Positions 24,678 to 33,634 of a stretch of DNA of 64,000 nucleotides are shown here, one piece after another; position 1 is the first letter of the stretch, and each line of letters begins with the position of its first letter. The DNA comes from Flavobacterium cheniae (lineage in GTDB: Bacteria > Bacteroidota > Bacteroidia > Flavobacteriales > Flavobacteriaceae): positions 124,001 to 188,000 of the forward strand of contig NZ_SNZC01000002.1 in NCBI RefSeq assembly GCF_004363695.1, in the 5' to 3' direction. The notes beneath the pieces are model-generated. The model was not told the DNA's origin. It saw only the letters and a list, made by a program, of their open reading frames with translations, and did no database searches. A program made the translations under genes and the position numbers.

Positions 24678-27485
24678 TTATTCTTCAGGCATTAATATAC
24701 CAATTACTTTATCTTTTGATAAATATTTCTTAGCCACATCTTGAAGCTCTTTAATAGTCAACGCATTCAATTTAGCTTCAAATTCAAATACTTCTTCAGG
24801 ATTAACACCATCTGTATATTGACGTTTTAAAATTGCCATCCAATATCTGTTATCTTTCAAGCTTTCTTTGTATTCTAATCTTGACGCTTCTTTAAATTTA
24901 TCCAAATCTTTTTGTTCTGGACCGTTAGTAATCATTTTGTTTAATTCTCTTAATGCAGATTCTGTAAGTTTTTCAGCATTTTCAGGTCCACAAGGGAAAG
25001 AAATTGAGAAATTATAACTTCCGTAAGGTACTTTATTTATACTTCCTCTTGCTCCTACTCCATAAACACCACTTTCATTTTCTCTTAGTTCTTCTACTAA
25101 TTTAATTGTCAATACTTCACCTAATGCTTTGAAAGCAAATGCTTCTTTAGCATCGTATTTTGTATCGCCATAAATCATGATGTTCACGGTACTTTTTGGA
25201 TCTTTACCTTTGTTTACCACTTTTTTGTGTGAACCATTAAGCATTCTGTATCCTAAATCTTTCGCACTTTCTTTAGTATTCTTATCCGAAGGCAATGAAG
25301 CAATATATTTCGCCGCAAAAGCTTCCAATTGAGCTTCATCAAAATTTCCAACAAAGTAGAAATTAAAATCAGCTGCATTTGCAAAACGCTCTTTGTATTT
25401 TTTATAAGCTAATTCATAATCCGCTTTATCAAAATCTTCTTCTTTTGGAAACCCTTTATATCTTGGATTTTCTTTATTCAAATACGTATAAAATTCATTT
25501 GAAAAATAAGTAGCAGGTTGCGACATCATGTTCGCCATAAAACCTTTTTGCTTTGAAATAAAACCAGCAAAAGCATCTTTATCTAAATTCAAATCAGTGA
25601 AATAAGCATAAGTCATTTGGAATAAATACTCTAAATCTTTTGGAGTTGAAGAGCCGTTTAATCCTTCATAAACTCCACCAACATAAGGATTTACTCTTGC
25701 GATTTTTCCAGTCATGAATTTATTGATATCGTTTTTAGACATTCCCGAAAAACCTGCTTCAGACAAACCACCCATTGCTAATGAAACTTTTGCCATTTCA
25801 TCGTTTGAAAATAAATTTGAACCTCCAAAACTTACCGCTTCAAACATTACTTGATCGTTTTTAAAATCGGTTTTCTTGTAAACTACAGTTGCTCCATTTG
25901 AAAGTTTTAAAGTAGTTGTTCCTAATTTCGCATTGCTTTCTTTTGAAACTACACTTCCTTCTTTAACCTGATTTCTCAATAAACTTTCAGATACTTTCGT
26001 TTCTGTGTAAGCTGTTAATTCATTTTTGTTTACTGTTAATGAATTTAAAACTTCTTGCTCAGTTGGCTTAACCAATCCATCTTTTTCTGGACCTGTTAAA
26101 ATTACAACTCGGTTGTCTTCTTTTAAATATTTTGCAATTAATCCGTTTGTTTCTTCAACACTTACTAAAGGCAACATTTTTTTGAACACATCGAATGTCC
26201 ATTCGATACTAGGTATTGGTTCTTTTTCAAGGAAATTTGCCTGATATTCTGAAACATAATTCTCAGATTCATTCTTTTCTCTCTCGTTATATTGTCTTTC
26301 GATTTGTGATAAAAATTCGGCTTTTGCTCTATCTAATTCGCCTTGCGTAAATCCAAATTGTTTCACTCTTTCATTCTCTTTTACTAAAACTTTTAAAGCT
26401 TCTAATTGTTTGTCTTGCGCCACCATAGCAAAAGACTGAAAAGCTTCTTTTGTTCTTGCAAAAGTACCACCATGGTAAGTATAACCAAAGTTAAAAGGAG
26501 GATTCGGACTGTTTTGTAACTCTTCTAATCTATTATTTAACATAGTAGAAAAAAGTCCTTTTGCAAGATATTCTTTAAAATCACCAAGAGTAGTAACTTT
26601 CTTAGGCTCTTCATAATCTTTATACAACAATTGCACTTGAGCAAATGCCGCTTCTTTATCCGATTCTACAGAAACAAAAGTTTCTTTATGATTAGGAACA
26701 TCAAACGTTTTTCTTTCTTTTTGCTTTTTAGGATTTTTATATTTTCCAAAATGAGCAATAATTTTTTGCTCCATTTCGGCAACATCAATATCACCCACAA
26801 CAATTACCGCCATTAAATTAGGACGATACCAGTCTTTATAAAAACTAGTTAATTTATCGTATGTAAAGTTTTCTAAAATTTCTTTTTGACCAATAGGAAG
26901 ACGTTTTGCGTATAACGAATTATACATCATTTTTGGCATAAAACGTCCCATCATTCTTTTGTCGGCACCTAAACCTAAACGATATTCTTCTAAAACAACT
27001 CCTCTTTCTTTATCAATTTCTTCTGGAGTTAACGTCGTATTGAATGCCCAATCTTCGATAATTTGAAACCCTTTTTCTACTTTTTCTTTATCATCTGAAG
27101 GGATTGGTAAAAAGTAAACCGTTTCATCAAAACTGGTGTAAGCATTTAAGTGTTGCCCAAACTTAACTCCAATACTTTGAAGGTAATTTACCAATTCATT
27201 TTTAGGAAATCGTTTTGTTCCATTGAAACACATGTGCTCCATAAAGTGTGCTAATCCTTGTTGCTCATCTGTTTCTTGAATAGAACCTGCATTAACAACT
27301 AAGCGCAAATCTACCTTATCTTCTGGTTTTGCATTTTTACGGATGTAATAGGTTAATCCGTTTGAAAGTTTACCGATTTTTACATTTGGATCGGTCGGAA
27401 TTGGATCTTCTAGCTTAAAGTCCTGCGCAAAAAGAAACGCTGGAACGAAAAGCAATAAAGAAATGGAAAATTGAAATTTCTTCAT
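24678..27485 (-). CDS. M16 family zinc protease (two-domain, PqqL-like)
   Basis: A 935-residue exported protease with a signal peptide (FSISLLLFVPAFLFAQ). The inverted zinc motif HFMEH gives His80, Glu83 and His84, with the distal ligand in VVLEEYRLG. Residues about 30-480 hold the active M16 pair of subdomains; the rest is the second, inactive-type half (about 530-935, with GVGARGSINKVPYGSYNFS). Long M16 proteins of this form degrade peptides in the periplasm of Bacteroidota. It is a single gene; a clear -7 match was not found. Confidence 0.92.
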   Translation of the reverse strand: MKKFQFSISLLLFVPAFLFAQDFKLEDPIPTDPNVKIGKLSNGLTYYIRKNAKPEDKVDLRLVVNAGSIQETDEQQGLAHFMEHMCFNGTKRFPKNELVNYLQSIGVKFGQHLNAYTSFDETVYFLPIPSDDKEKVEKGFQIIEDWAFNTTLTPEEIDKERGVVLEEYRLGLGADKRMMGRFMPKMMYNSLYAKRLPIGQKEILENFTYDKLTSFYKDWYRPNLMAVIVVGDIDVAEMEQKIIAHFGKYKNPKKQKERKTFDVPNHKETFVSVESDKEAAFAQVQLLYKDYEEPKKVTTLGDFKEYLAKGLFSTMLNNRLEELQNSPNPPFNFGYTYHGGTFARTKEAFQSFAMVAQDKQLEALKVLVKENERVKQFGFTQGELDRAKAEFLSQIERQYNEREKNESENYVSEYQANFLEKEPIPSIEWTFDVFKKMLPLVSVEETNGLIAKYLKEDNRVVILTGPEKDGLVKPTEQEVLNSLTVNKNELTAYTETKVSESLLRNQVKEGSVVSKESNAKLGTTTLKLSNGATVVYKKTDFKNDQVMFEAVSFGGSNLFSNDEMAKVSLAMGGLSEAGFSGMSKNDINKFMTGKIARVNPYVGGVYEGLNGSSTPKDLEYLFQMTYAYFTDLNLDKDAFAGFISKQKGFMANMMSQPATYFSNEFYTYLNKENPRYKGFPKEEDFDKADYELAYKKYKERFANAADFNFYFVGNFDEAQLEAFAAKYIASLPSDKNTKESAKDLGYRMLNGSHKKVVNKGKDPKSTVNIMIYGDTKYDAKEAFAFKALGEVLTIKLVEELRENESGVYGVGARGSINKVPYGSYNFSISFPCGPENAEKLTESALRELNKMITNGPEQKDLDKFKEASRLEYKESLKDNRYWMAILKRQYTDGVNPEEVFEFEAKLNALTIKELQDVAKKYLSKDKVIGILMPEE

Positions 27486-27577
27486 AAAATTTGATTTTGT
27501 TTGGATAAAATTATCTTTATAACTACAAAATCAAAAGTTTATTATGCAAGTTTTAACAATTATTTTCTTATTTGGAA

Positions 27578-28594
27578 TTAGTCTATAATTAAAGAATTGA
27601 AATTTTCTGTAGTAAATTGTTGCATTTTATTGTCAGAATCTGAGTACAAAAGCATTACATACAATTCTGGATGTTTTTGCAAGAATACTTTACTTTCCTC
27701 TAAACTCATTAACATGAAAGCAGTTGCATAACCATCAGAAATAGCAGAAGATTTAGATAAAACTGTAGCGCTTAATACATTGTTTTTTTGTGCCAATCCT
27801 GTTTTTGGATTAATGATGTGTACGAATTTATTCCCTGTAACTTCGTCAATCATTACTTTACGATAATTACCTGAAGTTGCCATTCCTAAGTTTTCTAAAT
27901 TTACTTTGGCAATTAAAGTACGCTCTTCAGGTTTTTGTAAAGGATCATCGATTCCTACTACCCAATTCTTATTTTCAATCGTGTTTTTTCCTAAAGCGAA
28001 TAATTCACCGCCAATTTCAACAATAGCATTTTCAATTCCTTTCGATTTTAAATAATTTACGACCACGTCAACGGAATAACCTTGTGCAATTGCATTAAAA
28101 TCGATAAAAGTTTCTTGATGCTTTTTTGAAATGGTTTTATTTGAATTTAAAGCAATCTTATCAAAACCTACAAATTGCAACAAACTATCTATTTGTTTTT
28201 GAGATAAATTTTGTTGTTTTTTATTCGGACCGAATCCGTAAGCATTCACCAAAACACCAATAGTTGGATCAAACAAACCATTAGTTTCTTTATAAATTAG
28301 ATTTGAAAGTTGAAACGTTTCTGTAAAAAAATCATCGACTACAATCGTTGAATCTCCTGAATTGATTTTAGAAATTTTAGAATCTGGACGATACGTTGAA
28401 AGCGACAAATCGAAAGCAGTTAACAACGAATCGATTTGATTTTTAGTTACTTTTTCTTCTGATGCAATATATTTTATAGAATAGGTACTTCCCTGTGCTT
28501 CACCTTGAATGATATGAAAATCTGTGGCTTTATCACATGAAACTAATAACACAGCTACAACCAAAAAACTACAAAATCTCTTTAATTCCTTCAT
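27578..28594 (-). CDS. apbE: FAD:protein FMN transferase (lipoprotein)
   Basis: A 338-residue ApbE protein. It attaches FMN through a phosphoester bond to Thr in NqrB and NqrC, which fits its place just downstream of the nqr operon. The signal ends in a lipobox (VLLVSC), so it is anchored at the periplasmic face. Family motifs are GEAQGSTYSIKY, GLFDPTIGVLVNAYGFG, DFNAIAQGYSVD, NAIVEIGGELFALG and the metal site SDGYATAFMLM. Its start overlaps the end of the preceding small gene by 26 bases, so they form one unit. Confidence 0.95.
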   Translation of the reverse strand: MKELKRFCSFLVVAVLLVSCDKATDFHIIQGEAQGSTYSIKYIASEEKVTKNQIDSLLTAFDLSLSTYRPDSKISKINSGDSTIVVDDFFTETFQLSNLIYKETNGLFDPTIGVLVNAYGFGPNKKQQNLSQKQIDSLLQFVGFDKIALNSNKTISKKHQETFIDFNAIAQGYSVDVVVNYLKSKGIENAIVEIGGELFALGKNTIENKNWVVGIDDPLQKPEERTLIAKVNLENLGMATSGNYRKVMIDEVTGNKFVHIINPKTGLAQKNNVLSATVLSKSSAISDGYATAFMLMSLEESKVFLQKHPELYVMLLYSDSDNKMQQFTTENFNSLIID

Positions 28595-28934
28595 AATTTA
28601 AAATATAATCTTGATTTTTTAAAACGGGCTTTTCGAAATCATTTGCATTGGCAAAACCAACTCCAGCATAAAGCACTTTAGCTTTTTTCCCTTTAGCGTG
28701 ATTGATGAAGGTTTCCATAAACAACACATCGTATTCGGCAGGATTATCAGGATACGTAACGGCTTGCACCATCACAAAATGTAAAGTATTCGTAGGTTTA
28801 TCAACACAAACAAATTGTGGATGTTTTTTCAATTGGCTGTTAATAGCAATGAACTCAAATCCTTGTTTTTCGAGTTCTTTTCCCACGTGATTCATGGCCA
28901 AATGATGTAAGTCTTGAAGTGATAATGGTTCCAT
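28569..28934 (-). CDS. Small conserved protein encoded between nqrF and apbE
   Basis: A 121-residue soluble protein without signal or membrane segment (AMNHVGKELEKQGFEFIAIN, HFVMVQAVTYPDNP, DVLFMETFINHAKG). I do not recognise a functional domain; similar proteins are sometimes labelled as an NQR subunit F because of their position, but it has neither ferredoxin nor flavin motif. Its 26-base overlap with apbE and its place next to nqrF suggest a link to Na+-NQR assembly or flavinylation. Its own -7 element ends only 4 bases before the ATG. Confidence 0.6.
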   Translation of the reverse strand: MEPLSLQDLHHLAMNHVGKELEKQGFEFIAINSQLKKHPQFVCVDKPTNTLHFVMVQAVTYPDNPAEYDVLFMETFINHAKGKKAKVLYAGVGFANANDFEKPVLKNQDYILNYEGIKEIL

Positions 28935-28938
28935 GATA

Positions 28939-28946
28939 CAAAGGTA
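28939..28946 (-). promoter_or_regulatory. -7 element TACCTTTG of the small gene and apbE
   Basis: An exact TAnnTTTG match ending 4 bases before the start codon at 28934, so the mRNA is probably leaderless. It lies after the nqr terminator, which makes apbE a separate transcription unit. Confidence 0.5.
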
Positions 28947-28965
28947 GTTATTCTATTTGAAAGCA

Positions 28966-28997
28966 TAAAAAAACCGACTCATTTCTGAATCGGTTTT
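28966..28997 (-). terminator. Terminator of the nqr operon
   Basis: On the minus strand AAACCGA-TTCA and TGAGTCGGTTT form a stem with one bulge pair and are followed by a T-run, 18 bases after the nqrF stop. Confidence 0.8.
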
Positions 28998-29014
28998 GGT
29001 ATTTAAAATTTGGA

Positions 29015-30316
29015 TTAACCTCCAAAGTCGTCAAATCTAATGTTTTCTGGATCTAAACCGAAGTCTTCACCCATTTTTTGAACTGCTTTGTTCATCATTG
29101 GGGGTCCACAGAAATACAATTCAATATCTTCAGGATTATCATGTTTTGATAAATAATTATCAATTACCACATTGTGAATAAATCCTACGAATCCGTCACC
29201 TTCTCCGTCGATTCCTTCTTTCACTTTCCAGTTATCTTCTGGCTGTGGTTCTGATAAAGCCAAATAGAATTTAAAGTTAGGGAAATCTTTCTCTAACGCT
29301 CTGAAATGGTCTGTGTAGAACAATTCACGTTTAGAACGACCTCCGTACCAATACGTAACTTTTCTTCCTGTTTTAACTGTACGGAATAAGTGATATAAGT
29401 GCGAACGCATTGGCGCCATACCAGCTCCACCACCTACGTACAACATTTCTGCTTCTGATTCGTTGATGAAGAATTCTCCGTAAGGTCCAGAAACTACTAC
29501 TGGATCACCTGCTTTTCTTGAGAAAACGTATGAAGAAGCAATACCTGGATTTACTTTCATCCAATCGTTTGTAGCTCTATCAAAAGGAGGAGTTGCAATA
29601 CGAACGTTCAACATAATTTTTCTTCCTTCTGCTGGGTAAGAAGCCATAGAGTAAGCTCTTTCAACCAATTCGTCATTTTTCATAACTAATGGCCATAATT
29701 TGAACTTATCCCATTCCGCTTTGAATTTTTCAGGATCACTAGGATGTTCTTCTGGGTGCGCCATAATATCCATATCTGAGAATTTTACTTCACATTTAGG
29801 GATTTCAATTTGGATATATCCACCAGCTTCGTAGTGCATATCTTCTGGCAACTCAACGATAAATTCTTTAATGAAAGAAGCTACGTTGTAGTTAGAATAT
29901 ACTTTTGCTTCGAATTTTTTGATACCAAAAATTTCTTCTGGCACTTCAATTACCATGTCTTGTTTTACTTTAACTTGACATCCTAATCTCCATCCGTCTG
30001 CTAATTCTTTACGTGAAAAGTTAGGTATTTCTGTTGGTAATGGTTCACCACCACCTTCTAATACTTTACATTTACATTGTAAACAAGAACCTCCACCACC
30101 ACAAGCTGATGGTAAGAAGATTTTACTATTTCCTAAAGTAGTTAAAAGCGTACTTCCTCCACCTACTTCGATTTCGTTTTCACCGTTAATTTTAATCTTT
30201 ACTGCACCTGAGTTTACCAACTTTGATTTAGCGTATAATAGCATAAACACCATTAGTAAAATAAGCACTAAGAAAGCTAAAATTGAATATGTAATTAATT
30301 CTGTTATACTAAACAT
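29015..30316 (-). CDS. nqrF: Na+-translocating NADH:quinone reductase subunit F
   Basis: A 433-residue subunit that takes electrons from NADH. One N-terminal membrane segment (about 7-29) is followed by a [2Fe-2S] ferredoxin domain with Cys72, Cys78, Cys81 and Cys113 (ACGGGGSCLQC, RLGCQVKV). The FAD domain carries RAYSMASYP, and the NADH domain has YVGGGAGMAPMRSHL and ELYFCGPPMM near the end. Size is slightly above the usual 407-410. It is the last gene of nqrABCDEF, 25 bases after nqrE. Confidence 0.97.
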   Translation of the reverse strand: MFSITELITYSILAFLVLILLMVFMLLYAKSKLVNSGAVKIKINGENEIEVGGGSTLLTTLGNSKIFLPSACGGGGSCLQCKCKVLEGGGEPLPTEIPNFSRKELADGWRLGCQVKVKQDMVIEVPEEIFGIKKFEAKVYSNYNVASFIKEFIVELPEDMHYEAGGYIQIEIPKCEVKFSDMDIMAHPEEHPSDPEKFKAEWDKFKLWPLVMKNDELVERAYSMASYPAEGRKIMLNVRIATPPFDRATNDWMKVNPGIASSYVFSRKAGDPVVVSGPYGEFFINESEAEMLYVGGGAGMAPMRSHLYHLFRTVKTGRKVTYWYGGRSKRELFYTDHFRALEKDFPNFKFYLALSEPQPEDNWKVKEGIDGEGDGFVGFIHNVVIDNYLSKHDNPEDIELYFCGPPMMNKAVQKMGEDFGLDPENIRFDDFGG

Positions 30317-30341
30317 GAGTTCAATTTTTAATGTTATACTA

Positions 30342-31100
30342 TTATTTAACTACTTGAGTTGAATCTACTTTTACAGAATCTACAGCTACTTGAACTGAAT
30401 CAACCACAGGAGTTTCAACAACAGCTGGAGCTGGAGTTACTACTTTTTCTTGCGGTTTTTTATTTAAAGCATTGATGTCGATACCACCAAAACTCATAAA
30501 ACCAATAGCCATTAAACCTGTTAAGATAAAAGTAATACCCAAACCTCTTAGCGGCGCTAATACGTTAGAATATTCCATTTTTTCACGGATAGCTGCTAAT
30601 GCAACAATTGCAATTAACCAACCAAAACCCGATGCAAAACCGAAAGTTATTACATGACCTAATGAAGAATATGTTCCACCATCAACTCTTTGTTGCATAA
30701 ATAATGAACCACCTAAGATAGCACAGTTTACTGCAATAAGTGGTAAAAAGATACCTAATGAGTTGTATAATGAAGGTGCAAATTTCTCAACAATCATTTC
30801 CACTAACTGTACCATTGTTGCTACAGAAGCAATGAATAAAATGAAAGTTAAAAAGCTTAAATCTAATTCTGCGAATGATGGATCTAACCAAGCTAATGCA
30901 CCAGCACCTAAAACATAATGATAAATTAAATAGTTTAAAGGAACAGTAATTACTTGTACAAATATTACAGCAATACCAAGACCTATAGCTGTTGATACTT
31001 TTTTAGAAACGGCCAAAAATGAACACATTCCTAAGAAGTATGCAAAAATCATGTTATCAATGAAAACTGATTTTAAAAATATATTGATATATTCAAACAT
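30342..31100 (-). CDS. nqrE: Na+-translocating NADH:quinone reductase subunit E
   Basis: A 252-residue inner-membrane subunit with six segments. With NqrD it holds the intramembrane iron site; Cys26 ([10 protein letters not shown]) and Cys126 ([11 protein letters not shown]) are the conserved ligands. The core ends near residue 210; about 42 extra residues follow, rich in Val, Pro, Asp and Ser (residues 215-252), so the protein is longer than the usual 198-205. The gap to nqrD is 5 bases. Confidence 0.95.
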   Translation of the reverse strand: MFEYINIFLKSVFIDNMIFAYFLGMCSFLAVSKKVSTAIGLGIAVIFVQVITVPLNYLIYHYVLGAGALAWLDPSFAELDLSFLTFILFIASVATMVQLVEMIVEKFAPSLYNSLGIFLPLIAVNCAILGGSLFMQQRVDGGTYSSLGHVITFGFASGFGWLIAIVALAAIREKMEYSNVLAPLRGLGITFILTGLMAIGFMSFGGIDINALNKKPQEKVVTPAPAVVETPVVDSVQVAVDSVKVDSTQVVK

Positions 31101-31105
31101 AGCTA

Positions 31106-31771
31106 TTATTTTTTCTCGATTAATTTCTTGTTAATTCCTCTTTGTACCCAAATTACGATACCTACCATAACTAAGGCCATTGGAGCTAATAACATGAATC
31201 CGTTATTAACATATCCTGTAGCATACAAACCTGTTTTTTCAACAGAGTTTCCAAGAATTTCGATTCCGAATAATTTTCCTGAACCAAATAATTCTCTAAA
31301 AAATGCAACTACCAATAAAATGATTCCATATCCTAAACCGTTTCCTAAACCATCTAAGAAAGAAGGCCATGGTTTGTTTCCTAAAGCAAATGCTTCAAAA
31401 CGTCCCATTAAGATACAGTTTGTAATAATTAATCCTACGAATACTGATAATTGTTTGCTGATATCATACGCATACGCTTTTAAAACCTGGTCAACCAAGA
31501 TTACTAAAGCTGCTGCTACAACCAACTGAACAATGATACGGATTCTACTTGGAATTAAATTTCTTAATAATGATACAATTACGTTACCAAAAGCTACTAC
31601 CGCAGTTACTGAAAGTGCCATTACAAAGGCATTTTTCATTTGAACTGTTACCGCTAAAGCTGAACAAATACCTAATACCTGAACCGTTACTGGGTTATCG
31701 TCATTAAATGGATTCGTAATTAATTTAATATTACTTTTTGAAAATAATCCTTCTTTGTTGTTATCTGCCAT
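31106..31771 (-). CDS. nqrD: Na+-translocating NADH:quinone reductase subunit D
   Basis: A 221-residue inner-membrane subunit, partner and paralogue of NqrE. Iron-site cysteines are Cys36 ([10 protein letters not shown]) and the one in [13 protein letters not shown]. Six hydrophobic segments are visible, and the terminal [17 protein letters not shown] is cytoplasmic. Length is near the usual 210. It lies 5 bases after nqrC and 5 before nqrE, in the canonical order. Confidence 0.96.
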   Translation of the reverse strand: MADNNKEGLFSKSNIKLITNPFNDDNPVTVQVLGICSALAVTVQMKNAFVMALSVTAVVAFGNVIVSLLRNLIPSRIRIIVQLVVAAALVILVDQVLKAYAYDISKQLSVFVGLIITNCILMGRFEAFALGNKPWPSFLDGLGNGLGYGIILLVVAFFRELFGSGKLFGIEILGNSVEKTGLYATGYVNNGFMLLAPMALVMVGIVIWVQRGINKKLIEKK

Positions 31772-31776
31772 GACGA

Positions 31777-32460
31777 TTATTTTTTATTAGATTTTAAATA
31801 TTTTTCATATGGTTTTAAACCTCTAACTAACATTTCAGTTACACCATTACCTGTTAAAGTTGCTCCAGAAATTGCGTCCACTTCACCATCAGCTTTGTTG
31901 TCTTTTCCTGTATATCCTTTAACTACTTTTAAACCTTGTAAGTTTCCGTTAGCATCAAATACATTCTCACCAATAAAACTTTTTTGGAAATAATCTTGCG
32001 TTATTTCTCCACCTAAACCAGGAGTTTCTGCTTTGTGATCAAACACAATACCGTCTACTTTTAAGTTTTCGTCAACAGAAACATAACACCAGATAGCATC
32101 CCATAATCCCATTCCTCTTACAGGAATAACATAGAATTTTTTACCGTCTTTTTCAGCATTGAAAATTGGAAATTTTCCTTTTTCTTTAGCGATATCAACT
32201 GTAAAAGCATCTTTACTAATTTCGATTCCATTCTCATCAAAAACTACTTCACTAATGATGTGCTTTTTGTATGCTTCTTCAGAAGCGTCTCTTTCTACAG
32301 CTACTCCAAACGATTTTAGAATGTACTGCATTTTCTCTTTCTTAATGTTCGCTTCTTGATTTGGCTTAAGTGCCGTTGCAGCAAATGCTAATGCAGAAGC
32401 TACTAACACCACCATAACAGTCGCAAACAAAAATGTATATCCGTTACTTTCTCTATTCAT
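31777..32460 (-). CDS. nqrC: Na+-translocating NADH:quinone reductase subunit C
   Basis: A 227-residue subunit with one N-terminal membrane segment (about 10-31) and a periplasmic FMN-binding domain. The covalent FMN is expected on Thr201 in the motif [12 protein letters not shown], the recognised ApbE target. Upstream of it lies [10 protein letters not shown], typical for the family. It is shorter than the Vibrio subunit (about 257). It starts 2 bases after the nqrB stop. Confidence 0.96.
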   Translation of the reverse strand: MNRESNGYTFLFATVMVVLVASALAFAATALKPNQEANIKKEKMQYILKSFGVAVERDASEEAYKKHIISEVVFDENGIEISKDAFTVDIAKEKGKFPIFNAEKDGKKFYVIPVRGMGLWDAIWCYVSVDENLKVDGIVFDHKAETPGLGGEITQDYFQKSFIGENVFDANGNLQGLKVVKGYTGKDNKADGEVDAISGATLTGNGVTEMLVRGLKPYEKYLKSNKK

Positions 32461-32462
32461 GA

Positions 32463-33629
32463 CTATGCAGATTTTAATTGTTTAGACTTAGCCAATCTTT
32501 TCTTTCTCTTAGAAATGTTTCCATTTACTACGAAATAATCAATTGTTGGCGCTAAAGTGTTCATTAATAAGATAGCTAACATTACTCCTTCTGGGTAAGC
32601 TGGATTGAAAACTCTAATCATAATACTAAAGAATCCTATTAATAAACCGTAGATGATTTTTCCTTTATCAGTTTGAGCTGCAGAAACTGGATCAGTTGCC
32701 ATGAATACAATACCAAAAGCAAAACCTCCAACTACTAAATGATTTGTCCAATCAAAGTTCATTAAAGCAGTTAAACCAACAGCGTTGAACATCATTGCTG
32801 TTAATGCTGCTCCCACTACTCCAGAAACCATAATTTTCCAACTACCAACTCCTGTTGCAATCAAAATAAATGCACCAATTAAGATAGCTAAAACTGAAGT
32901 TTCCCCAATAGAACCTGGAATAAATCCTAAGAACATATCCATAGTAGAATAAGCTACTTCTTTTCCTTGTGCTAATGAACCCAAGATAGTTTCTCCTGAA
33001 ATTGCATCAGTAGTACTTGCCTCACTAACCCAAATTTTATCTCCCGACATAAATGTAGGATAAGCAAAGAATGCAAAAGCACGCGCTAATAAAGCTGGGT
33101 TAAAAATGTTCATTCCAGTTCCACCAAAAGCTTCTTTACCAATTATAACTGCAAAAGCTACTGAAATAGCTAACATCCATAAAGGTAAGTCAACTGGCAT
33201 AACCATTGGAATTAACAAACCAGATACTAAATATCCTTCGTTAACTTCGTGACCTCTAAAAATTGCAAAAGCAAATTCAATACCTAATCCTACTGCATAA
33301 GATACAATAATCATTGGTAACACTTTCCACAATCCGTGTAAAAAGATATCCATAAATGAAGGTAAAACACCATCGTTCAATTGAATAAAGTGTTGGTAAC
33401 CTGCATTATAAATTCCGAATAATAATGCTGGAACTAAAGCTAAAACCACAGTAATCATGGTTCTCTTTAAATCTACAGCATCTCTAATATGAGCTCCATG
33501 CTTTGTAGTATGATTAGGCACATATAAAAATGTATCTAATGCATTGATAGCAGGTGCGAATTTTTCAAATTTTTGCCCTTTCTCAAAAGGCTTTTTAATT
33601 TGGTCTATTTTATCTCTTAAAAACTTCAT
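32463..33629 (-). CDS. nqrB: Na+-translocating NADH:quinone reductase subunit B
   Basis: A 388-residue inner-membrane subunit with about ten segments, forming the main Na+ path and binding riboflavin. The opening (MKFLRDKIDQIKKPFEKGQK) and IIGKEAFGGTGMNIFNPALL are family hallmarks. The covalent FMN should be on Thr214, in DAISGETILG; the usual Ala of SGAT is Glu here. It lies 5 bases after nqrA and 2 before nqrC. Confidence 0.96.
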   Translation of the reverse strand: MKFLRDKIDQIKKPFEKGQKFEKFAPAINALDTFLYVPNHTTKHGAHIRDAVDLKRTMITVVLALVPALLFGIYNAGYQHFIQLNDGVLPSFMDIFLHGLWKVLPMIIVSYAVGLGIEFAFAIFRGHEVNEGYLVSGLLIPMVMPVDLPLWMLAISVAFAVIIGKEAFGGTGMNIFNPALLARAFAFFAYPTFMSGDKIWVSEASTTDAISGETILGSLAQGKEVAYSTMDMFLGFIPGSIGETSVLAILIGAFILIATGVGSWKIMVSGVVGAALTAMMFNAVGLTALMNFDWTNHLVVGGFAFGIVFMATDPVSAAQTDKGKIIYGLLIGFFSIMIRVFNPAYPEGVMLAILLMNTLAPTIDYFVVNGNISKRKKRLAKSKQLKSA

Positions 33630-33634
33630 AGCTA

